Source of the DNA: Neocallimastix lanati (nom. inval.)
Lineage: Eukaryota > Neocallimastigomycota > Neocallimastigomycetes > Neocallimastigales > Neocallimastigaceae
Reading direction: 5' to 3'
Assembly (NCBI GenBank): GCA_016946835.1
Contig: JACVTC010000039.1
Span: forward strand, 1,025,001-1,045,000
Length of the DNA stretch: 20,000 nt
Each line of letters opens with the position of its first letter. Positions within the stretch are counted from its first letter, which is position 1. Below are positions 1 to 6,966 of the stretch, piece after piece. The position numbers and the translations under genes were made by a program. The notes below the pieces were generated by a model. That model searched no databases, was not told the origin of the DNA, and saw nothing but the letters and a program-made list of their open reading frames with translations.

Positions 1-220
1 TTATTTTATTTTATTTTATTTTATTTTATTTTTATTAATACTTTATTCTTTAATATTACTTCACTATTTATTTTATTTTATTTCTTTTATTTTATTTTAT
101 TTTATTTTATTTTATTTTATTTTATTTTATTTTATTTCTTTTATTTTATTTTATTTTATTTTATTTTATTTTATTTTATTTTATTTTATTTTATTTTATT
201 TTATTTTATTTTATTTTATT
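1..220. repeat. (TTTTA)n pentanucleotide tract with interruptions
   Basis: Nearly uninterrupted TTTTA units, broken at about 28-72 by a motif (TTTTTATTAATACTTTATTC, then a short tail ending ACTATTTA) and by single TTTCTTTTA variants. The same interrupting motif recurs near 415 and 498. The plus strand has no G here. No coding potential. Confidence 0.95.
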
Positions 221-360
221 CAATCTGTATTTCATATTTATATTTCAACTATTTATTTTATTTTATTTTATTTTATTTTATTCAATCTGTATTTCATATT
301 TATATTTCAACTATTTATTTTATTTTATTCATTCTGTACTTCATATTTATATTTCAACTA
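221..360. repeat. 47-bp minisatellite, first small cluster (3 copies)
   Basis: Three copies of a unit built around CAATCTGTATTTCATATTTA and TTTCAACTATTTA, each joined by a short (TTTTA)n linker. It is the same unit as the large array at 897-1962. The cluster ends in the variant CTATTTATATTATTTTTA, which also closes sub-blocks at about 1210 and 1680. Confidence 0.9.
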
Positions 361-605
361 TTTATATTATTTTTATTTTATTTTATTTTATTTTATTTTA
401 TTTTATTTTATTTTATTTTTATTAATACTTTATTCCTTTATATTACTTCACTATTTATTTTATTTTATTTCTTTTATTTTCTTTTATTTTATTTTATTTT
501 TATTAATACTTTATTCTTTAATATTACTTCACTATTTATTTTATTTTATTTCTTTTATTTTATTTTATTTTATTTTATTTTATTTTATTTTATTTTATTT
601 TATTT
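361..605. repeat. TTTTA tract with two copies of the TTAATACTTTATTC interrupter
   Basis: Pentanucleotide tract containing two further copies of the interrupting motif first seen at 28-72 (here near 415-457 and 498-540). Each copy ends in ACTATTTATTTTATTTTA, as the 47-bp unit also does, so the two interrupters may share an ancestor. Confidence 0.85.
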
Positions 606-898
606 CTTTTATTTTATTTTATTTTATTTTATTTTATTTTATTTTATTTTATTTTATTTTATTTTATTTTATTTTATTTTATTTTATTTTATTTTATTTT
701 ATTTTATTTTATTTTATTTTATTTTATTTTATTTTATTTTATTTTATTTTATTTTATTTTATTTTATTTTATTTTATTTTATTTTATTTTATTTTATTTT
801 ATTTTATTTTATTTTATTTTATTTTATTTTATTTTATTTTATTTTATTTTATTTTATTTTATTTTATTTTATTTTATTTTATTTTATTTTATTTTATT
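606..898. repeat. Long perfect (TTTTA) microsatellite, about 57 units
   Basis: Every line of sequence from about 606 to 898 reads ATTTTATTTT without a single visible interruption, giving roughly 57-58 perfect TTTTA units. Such purity suggests recent expansion or ongoing homogenisation; assembly collapse or inflation of the true length is also possible. Confidence 0.97.
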
Positions 899-1962
899 CA
901 ATCTGTATTTCATATTTATATTTCAACTATTTATTTTATTTTATTCATTCTGTATTTCATATTTATATTTCAACTATTTATTTTATTTTATTCAATCTGT
1001 ACTTTATATTTATATTTCAACTATTTATTTTATTTTATTCATTCTGTACTTCATATTTATATTTCAACTATTTATTTTATTTTATTCATTCTGTACTTCA
1101 TATTTATATTTCAACTATTTATTTTATTTTATTCAATCTGTACTTTATATTTATATTTCAACTATTTATTTTATTTTATTCATTCTGTACTTCATATTTA
1201 TATTTCAACTATTTATATTATTTTTATTTTATTTTATTTTATTTTATTTTATTTTATTTTATTTTATTTTATTTTATTTTATTTTATTTTATTTTATTTT
1301 ATTCAATCTGTACTTCATATTTTTATTTCAACTATTTATTTTATTTTATTTTATTCAATCTGTACTTCATATTTATATTTCAACTATTTATTTTATTTTA
1401 TTCATTCTGTATTTCATATTTTTATTTCAACTATTTATTTTATTTTATTCAATCTGTACTTTATATTTATATTTCAACTATTTATTTTATTTTATTTTAT
1501 TCAATCTGTACTTCATATTTATATTTCAACTATTTATTTTATTTTATTCATCCTGTACTTCATATTTATATTTCAACTATTTATTTTATTTTATTCATCC
1601 TGTACTTTATATTTATATTTCAACTATTTATTTTATTTTATTCATTCTGTACTTCATATTTATATTTCAACTATTTATATTATTTTTATTTTATTTTATT
1701 TTATTTTATTTTATTTTATTTTATTCAATCTGTACTTCATATTTTTATTTCAACTATTTATTTTATTTTATTTTATTCAATCTGTACTTCATATTTATAT
1801 TTCAACTATTTATTTTATTTTATTCATTCTGTATTTCATATTTATATTTCAACTATTTATTTTATTTTATTCAATCTGTACTTTATATTTATATTTCAAC
1901 TATTAATTTTATTTTATTCATCCTGTACTTCATATTTATATTTCAACTATTTATTTTATTTT
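897..1962. repeat. 47-bp A/T-rich minisatellite array, about 20 copies
   Basis: Tandem units of about 47 bp with core TTCATTCTGTACTTCATATT followed by TATATTTCAACTATTTA and a TTTTATTTTA linker. I count about 20 copies here by their CTGTA core. Variants alternate between CAATCTGTA, CATTCTGTA and CATCCTGTA and between ACTTCAT and ACTTTAT. A pure TTTTA tract interrupts the array at about 1210-1300 and again at about 1680-1725. The CTGTA core supplies nearly the only G on the plus strand. Confidence 0.93.
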
Positions 1963-1970
1963 ATTTTATT

Positions 1971-2829
1971 TTATATACTTATACTTCTATATTATTACAT
2001 TCTGTATTTTTTTCATTTTATTTTTAAATATTCTTTTTAAAATTCTTATTTCCTTTTTAATATTTTTTTATCTAATATTTTAAATAAATTTTATATAATA
2101 CGAAAATCTTTTTTACTCAGGAGCATTATATTTAACTTGATAAGGAAAGATTATTTGAAAATTTAATTATAAATATTAAATTAAAACTTTTTTTTAGTAA
2201 TAGTAATAATAACAATAACATTTTTAAACATAAATTTCTATTAAATAATAAATAAATTATTTTAGATATTTATATTATACAAATCTAATAAACTAACAAA
2301 AAGAGCATTACTATTTTTACAAATAGTATAGTTTTTTTTAGAAAGCCTGATAGAAATAATTTAAAATATTAATTATTTTCTTTTATAAGTATTATAATAC
2401 TTAAATATCATTATATATATTTAAAATGTATATTTGAATATTTATTAAAAATATGAAATATACATTAAATATATTTTTAAAAAATATATTAATTTAATAA
2501 TTGGTTTATTTTATAAAAATTATTTATTTATTTATTAATTTACTACAATATAAAATAAAAATAATGCGAAATGCAATACATTCATATTTTTAATATTTTA
2601 TAATACTAATATATAATAATAAAGACATCTTTTAATTTTATTTAATAATCTTTAATTAAGTAAAAAATATTTAAAATAAATTTATAAAAAAAATTTTTTT
2701 TTAATATTTTTAAGCTAACCCTATCAATAAATATTAAATAAATTTCAATATTGAATTTCTTATTAAATAAAAAAATTTAATTTTCAATTAATTGTAATTA
2801 TGATTTTGAAAGGATTTTAATAATTATTT
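1971..2829. other. AT-rich spacer, no gene seen
   Basis: About 860 bp of A/T-rich sequence with stops in all frames. The only less biased patch is around 2116-2160 (CTCAGGAGCATTATATTTAA), which encodes nothing recognisable. It lies downstream of the minus-strand FLYWCH/MULE gene and would hold its 3' UTR. No terminal inverted repeat that pairs with sequence on the other side of that gene could be found by eye. Confidence 0.7.
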
Positions 2830-4278
2830 TTATTTTGTTTTATTAAAATTAATGATTTCATTATTCAATCTAATTAAACAATTAAACCAATTTTCGATGA
2901 TATCATTTTTACTACATCCAATATTTTTTAATTCGGCTTCCATATTTTTATAATATTCAACTAAAATATTAATGTCATCGACCCTTTCTGATATTCTGCT
3001 CTTTTTTCTCCAAATTCCTTTAATTCTCATATGGTAATCATAGTAAGATTTGGATTCTTCAAATTGTATTGTATATATTAATTTATAAAATGAAGGCTTT
3101 TTTACAAATAAATTTTTTAAATAACTGTTATAAGATTCTGAAGCATTATTTGTTATGTGGTCTATATTATTGTAATAATTCCAATATTTTATATTATAGA
3201 TATTTAGAAATGTTTTCTCAAAATAATCTAAAAAATTCAAAAATTGGGAACAGGTAGATTTATATCTCATGCATGCATTTTTAATTTTATTAAAAATATC
3301 AGGTATGTATTCAATATTAATAAAACATAAATTAGAAATGGCTTTATAATAAGTATTTAAAATATTATGATCTTTCACTTCCTTGTAACATAATTTATTT
3401 TTTTTTGTCATTAATAATCTTTTATAATGCCAAAAACAATATTTAATATTTATATTGGGAAAAATATTTTCCACTGCATTAGATATTCCTTTTTCAAAAT
3501 CACAATGAAAAATTTTTTCTGAGAAATTAATATTTGCATTATATTTAATTATATTTTTTTTTATTTCATTAAATAATATTTCGTAAGTTATTTGTTCTTT
3601 GTTTTTTAATATTGACATGGAAGTAGTGTAAAAACAATTTAATTCTGTAACATAAGTTCTGGTAATGAATACTTGATAACTATTAGTTGGAGCTATTAAA
3701 AATGTACCATCAGCAAATATATGTTTATTCTCCATAAATAATTTTGCTTGGAATGGTGATTGAAAAATTATTATATTAGAATTTTTGAATATCATAAAGT
3801 ATTCACCTCTTATTGTTTTATAATATTCAGATACATTAGGAACTTCATCTAATGTTTTTACATTAGGAAATAATTGTTTGTTTTTATATCTTGTTATTTG
3901 GGATTTAATTGTTTTATATTCAGGGCATATATATCCTATTTCTTGAGAAATTTTATCAAATATGCGTTTTGATTTTATATCAGAAGGAATCAAACTTTTT
4001 TTTATTTCATCTTTAATTTTATGTTTTATTAATGATTTGGATGCATTAATTTCATTACCAGGATGATTATGTGAAGAATCATAATTTAAAACCTCTTTAT
4101 TATCATTTAAAATAATAAAAGACTTACATTTATTTAATGTTTTATATTCTGTACATCTATATATTTTTGTATTATCTTTTTTTAATTTTGAAAAATTATA
4201 TTTAAATTTTCGATCTATAATTATTTGCTCTTTTCCTCGATTTGTTTCACTTATATCAATTTTTAGATTTCCCTCCAT
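2830..4278 (-). CDS. FLYWCH zinc-finger and MULE-type transposase-like protein
   Basis: Intronless ORF of 482 aa, starting at the ATG at 4278-4276; the TTG codon just before it is in frame but an unlikely start. Residues about 18-75 look like a FLYWCH-type zinc finger: a tyrosine-rich N part, C42, C51 and the ending H70-N-H72-P. Residues about 155-390 look like a MULE (Mutator-like) transposase core. Candidate DDE residues are D190 in the motif ADGTF, D260 in HCDFE and E381 in NNASESYN, with the family CxxWH-type signature (C281, W283, H284) between the last two. No SWIM finger is evident at the C terminus. Family knowledge: such proteins bind element ends and catalyse cut-and-paste transposition, and some are domesticated as transcription regulators. 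The frame is unbroken and the candidate catalytic residues are present, so it may be active or recently active. The domain call is by motif recognition; I could not find flanking terminal inverted repeats. Confidence 0.82.
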   Translation of the reverse strand: MEGNLKIDISETNRGKEQIIIDRKFKYNFSKLKKDNTKIYRCTEYKTLNKCKSFIILNDNKEVLNYDSSHNHPGNEINASKSLIKHKIKDEIKKSLIPSDIKSKRIFDKISQEIGYICPEYKTIKSQITRYKNKQLFPNVKTLDEVPNVSEYYKTIRGEYFMIFKNSNIIIFQSPFQAKLFMENKHIFADGTFLIAPTNSYQVFITRTYVTELNCFYTTSMSILKNKEQITYEILFNEIKKNIIKYNANINFSEKIFHCDFEKGISNAVENIFPNINIKYCFWHYKRLLMTKKNKLCYKEVKDHNILNTYYKAISNLCFINIEYIPDIFNKIKNACMRYKSTCSQFLNFLDYFEKTFLNIYNIKYWNYYNNIDHITNNASESYNSYLKNLFVKKPSFYKLIYTIQFEESKSYYDYHMRIKGIWRKKSRISERVDDINILVEYYKNMEAELKNIGCSKNDIIENWFNCLIRLNNEIINFNKTK

Positions 4279-4360
4279 CAAAATTTTTAATATAAATATT
4301 AATAAATATGAAATATTTATTTTTTATTTTTTATTTAATATGTATTTTCAATTTTTTTAA

Positions 4361-4996
4361 AAATTACAGTTATAAATATAAATAAATATGAAAAATATGA
4401 AAATATTTTATTTTATTTTAAGAAAATTACTAAAAAAATATTTATCTTTTTTTTTTTTATTTTATTTTTTCATTATAAAATAAAATATTTATTTAATTAT
4501 TATTTATTTATATAATAAAAAATTACAGTTATAAATATAAATAAATATGAAAATATTTTATTTTATTTCAAGAAAATTACTAAAAAAATATTTATCTTTT
4601 CTTTTTTTTATTTTATTTTTTTATTATAAAATAAAATATTTATTTAATTATTATTTATTTATTTATTTATATAATAAAAAATTACAGTTATAAATATAAA
4701 TAAAAATGAAAATATTTTATTTTATTTTTTTAGTATTTTATTTTTTTAATCTTTTTTATTTTTTTTATTTTTTTATTTTTTTTATTTTTTTATTTTTTTT
4801 ATTTTTTTATTTTTTTTATTTTTTTATTTTTTTATTTTTTTATTTTTTTATTTTTTTTATTTTTTTATTTTTTTATTTTTTTTATTTTTTTATTTTTTTA
4901 TTTTTTTATATTTTTTATTATCAAATATATATTAAATTATGAAATTATTATAAAATAAAATATTTATTTAATTATTATTTAATTATTTATTTATAT
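4361..4996. repeat. 159-bp tandem repeat, three copies, third copy expanded
   Basis: The landmark AAATTACAGTTATAAATATA occurs at 4361, 4520 and about 4679, exactly 159 bp apart each time. Each unit continues with AAATATGAAAATATTTTATT and, in the first two copies, GAAAATTACTAAAAAAATAT, and ends in ATTATAAAATAAAATATTTA. The third copy diverges after about 4730, carries a long T-rich microsatellite, then regains the unit's end at about 4945. A degraded partial copy may precede at about 4285-4320. The array sits directly upstream of the FLYWCH/MULE start and could hold its promoter, though nothing specific marks one. Confidence 0.85.
4738..4916. repeat. (T6-8 A)n microsatellite inside the third 159-bp copy
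   Basis: Runs of 6-8 T separated by single A, about 180 bp long. It produces an apparent Phe-rich open frame on the plus strand that is an artefact of the repeat. It appears to be an expansion of the short T-rich stretch found at the same place in the other two copies of the 159-bp unit. Confidence 0.92.
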
Positions 4997-5242
4997 AAAA
5001 AATTTATATATAATACGCCATCTCAAAAAACATGTGGCTTATATCATTCACGTGCGGTTCCGAAACGCGCTCTCCCCAATAAATTATGTTCATAAATTAA
5101 TTTAATCATAATGATACATTATTTTATTAATAATTAATAATTTTATTTTACATTAAAAATATTTTAATTAATATTTTGATTAATAATTTTATTTAAATTA
5201 AACCTTTTATTGTATTTTATATTGTCTTTTATATTGTCTCAG

Positions 5243-5414
5243 GCTTTGTATAAATGTTCTTCCTACTTGGATTAGCAAAGGATATTATAATATATGTACT
5301 AACAAATTAAGAGGAATGAAACTGTTCGTTAAGCATGATGTAAAGTATGAAAATCTCCTGACTTTGATCAAGCCACATTTGTATGTGACTATTAAAGGAT
5401 ACCATAAAAAATAA
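5243..5414 (+). pseudogene. Coding-like fragment, possible terminal exon remnant
   Basis: The frame running from 5241 to the stop at 5412-5414 gives about 57 residues of non-repetitive protein-like sequence. It starts around LCINVLPTWISKGYYNIC and ends LYVTIKGYHKK. A polypyrimidine-like acceptor (TATTGTCTCAG) ends at 5242, so this could be the last exon of a spliced gene whose upstream part is not recognisable. I do not recognise the protein. Upstream sequence is A/T-rich and offers no clear 5' exon, so a dead fragment is more likely than a working gene. Confidence 0.3.
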
Positions 5415-5694
5415 TAATATATTTTTAAAGGTTTCTATGAATTAAGAAACTTCTATTAACTATTAATTAATTTACAAGATAATAACGTATAGTTTTCATA
5501 ATAAAATTTTCCTTTCTGTGATTAATCGAACTGGGTTCTATTCTGGTTGTTAGTTCGAGGGCTAGAATACATAAGGATCCTGGTTTGATTCCGCCCTTTG
5601 ACCATTTCCCAGGTTTTCCTCACAAGAGGTTTTTAAGGAATATGGTGATTAGTGTTAGTATTTTCCCTCATATATTTATATTATTTTAAATTTC

Positions 5695-5898
5695 CTAAGT
5701 AATATAGATAATACCACAAACTAATACTGACGACAAATAATTCTCCGTTCTAGTTACACTTTGATGATTCTGACAATGACAATGATGATGATTATTATTA
5801 TTATTATTGCTACTGATTGTTGTTGTGTACAATGGTTTGGTGTTATAACCGTTTGAGATCAATATTGACCTAAGTGCAAGTCTGAAAGGGTTGCGCAA
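5695..5898 (-). pseudogene. Coding-like fragment on the minus strand with Asn/His run
   Basis: An open frame of about 67 codons on the minus strand. Its first half (LRNPFRLALRSILISNGYN) is of ordinary complexity, and it then runs through a short Asn-His microsatellite ending in HHHCHCQNH. There is no ATG start. A TGACAG acceptor-like site lies just upstream at about 5908-5903. I do not recognise it. It is as likely to be a chance frame in the higher-GC island as a gene remnant. Confidence 0.15.
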
Positions 5899-6040
5899 GT
5901 ACTGTCATTTAATATATTTATGAAGGAATTACTAGCATTTATGCATATATCATATATCCATGTTGATTTATATTCTTCTTAAGTGATGTAGATATATTCT
6001 ACTAAATTACATATTTTCTGACATTTATTCATTTTCCAAG

Positions 6041-6100
6041 GGAGCTACTACGTATCTCATTGGGTTAGGTTATACTGACCTTGCTTTAAAGAAAAGTTAG
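6041..6100 (+). pseudogene. Short stop-broken coding-like stretch
   Basis: The plus-strand frame reads GATTYLIGLGYTDLALKKS then a stop, and continues in the same frame with ELEKYFEKKHT and another stop. The alternation of plausible peptide and stops in one frame suggests decayed coding sequence in the island. The family is unknown, and the call rests only on peptide-like composition. Confidence 0.15.
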
Positions 6101-6295
6101 GAACTAGAGAAGTATTTCGAGAAAAAGCATACTTAAAAATTCCCAACAATAATATACATGTCAGAGTGCCAATGCTGAACACTCAGTAATTTCGTCCAGC
6201 AGGGACATTATCTGTCTACGCGAGGTGTTGTAGCTATTTCAATATTTCTATGTTTTTGAGGCTGAAAATAAGGATAGTACACACCGGAAATAAAT

Positions 6296-6866
6296 ATAAA
6301 AAAATTTATATATTTTTGTGATTAGATGTATTTATTATATAAAATATTATATAAAATAAATGAATAAATGAATCGATGAAGGAATTAATAAATAAATGAA
6401 TGAATAAGTAAGTAAATAAATAAATAAATAAAATATTTGTAATTTTCAATATTTAATTTTATATTATGTATAAATTGAATACAAGTTTTATTTTAATTTT
6501 TATTTTTATTTTTATTTATTAGTAAATTGACATTTTATTAATATTGAAAAATCCTAGATAATTTTGATTAATTTTGCTATATATTTAATAATTATATAGT
6601 GAACAGGTAAATAAATAAATAAACAAGATATTGTGTTTAATAATTTTAAAAAATATTTTATTTAATACTGTTTTATTATTTTTAATTATTATCATAGGTA
6701 ATAAAATATAATAAATTCAAATAATAAAAAATAAGATAAAACAATTTCAAGAAAAATAACACTTTCAAAAAAAAAAAAAAAAATTAATTATTTATTATCA
6801 ATAATATATATTTTGTTAAAATATTAATTATTGAATAATATTTATTTAATAAATTTTAAATTAGTA

Positions 6867-6897
<31 letters not shown>

Positions 6898-6966
6898 TTA
6901 TTTTTATTTTTTTTTTTTTTGAAGCAAATTGTTTTTATTTTAATATAAAGTATATTATTTTAAAAA
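6296..6966. other. AT-rich spacer and 5' flank of the golgin-like gene
   Basis: Contains an AATG/AATA microsatellite at about 6350-6432, an A17 run at about 6767-6783, a (TA)n tract at about 6865-6888 and T-rich runs at about 6889-6920. No ORF or RNA gene is visible. The promoter of the gene starting at 6967 should lie here, but no element stands out from the background. Confidence 0.6.

Larger units (their letters stand above)
5015..6295. mobile_element. Compositionally distinct island, probable decayed element or foreign insertion
   Basis: From GCCATCTCAAAAAACATGTG at 5017 to CACACCGGAAATAAATAT near 6295 the sequence is much richer in G and C than its flanks and has ordinary complexity, apart from an AT-rich internal patch at about 5085-5235. 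It contains CG dinucleotides (for example ACGTGCGG and AAACGCGCTC near 5050-5075), which are rare elsewhere. Coding-like stretches occur on both strands but all are short and stop-broken. The 14-bp direct repeat AAAAAATTTATATA lies at 4997-5010 and 6300-6313, just outside each edge, as a target-site duplication would. No reverse transcriptase, transposase or terminal inverted repeat could be recognised. Alternatives: a decayed non-LTR or SINE-like element, a laterally acquired piece, or an assembly chimera with host or contaminant DNA. Confidence 0.45.

Noticed and set aside
1-220. Telomere
   Set aside because: TTTTA units lack the G-rich strand of known fungal telomeres and occur inside introns and spacers too.
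897-1962. CRISPR-like array of regularly spaced units
   Set aside because: There are no unique spacers: the whole 47-bp unit repeats, the linkers are TTTTA, and the genome is eukaryotic.
3069-3257. Plus-strand frame of 62 codons within the FLYWCH/MULE gene
   Set aside because: It is antisense to an intact transposase-like frame with recognisable motifs; no independent evidence.
4706-4942. Open frame of 78 codons, Phe/Ile/Tyr-rich, plus strand
   Set aside because: It is the translation of the (T6-8 A)n microsatellite. Its start lies in the 159-bp repeat and nothing else supports a gene or a membrane peptide.
2092-5016. Direct repeat TATAATACG on both sides of the FLYWCH/MULE gene, as a possible target-site duplication
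   Set aside because: The copies lie nearly 3 kb apart, the sequences just inside them are not inverted repeats, and the string is mostly A/T, so chance is likely. The right copy also belongs to the edge of the separate island.
5047-5075. GTGCGG string that resembles the start of a group II intron
   Set aside because: No domain V hairpin or intron-encoded reverse transcriptase is visible downstream; a six-base match is not evidence.
5543-5592. tRNA- or SINE-like pol III promoter: GGTTTGATTCC resembles a B box, with TGGTTGTTAG upstream
   Set aside because: The B box has a mismatch at the invariant TTC, the upstream A box is poor, and no T-stem or acceptor-stem pairing could be drawn. Worth a tRNA or SINE search but not annotated.
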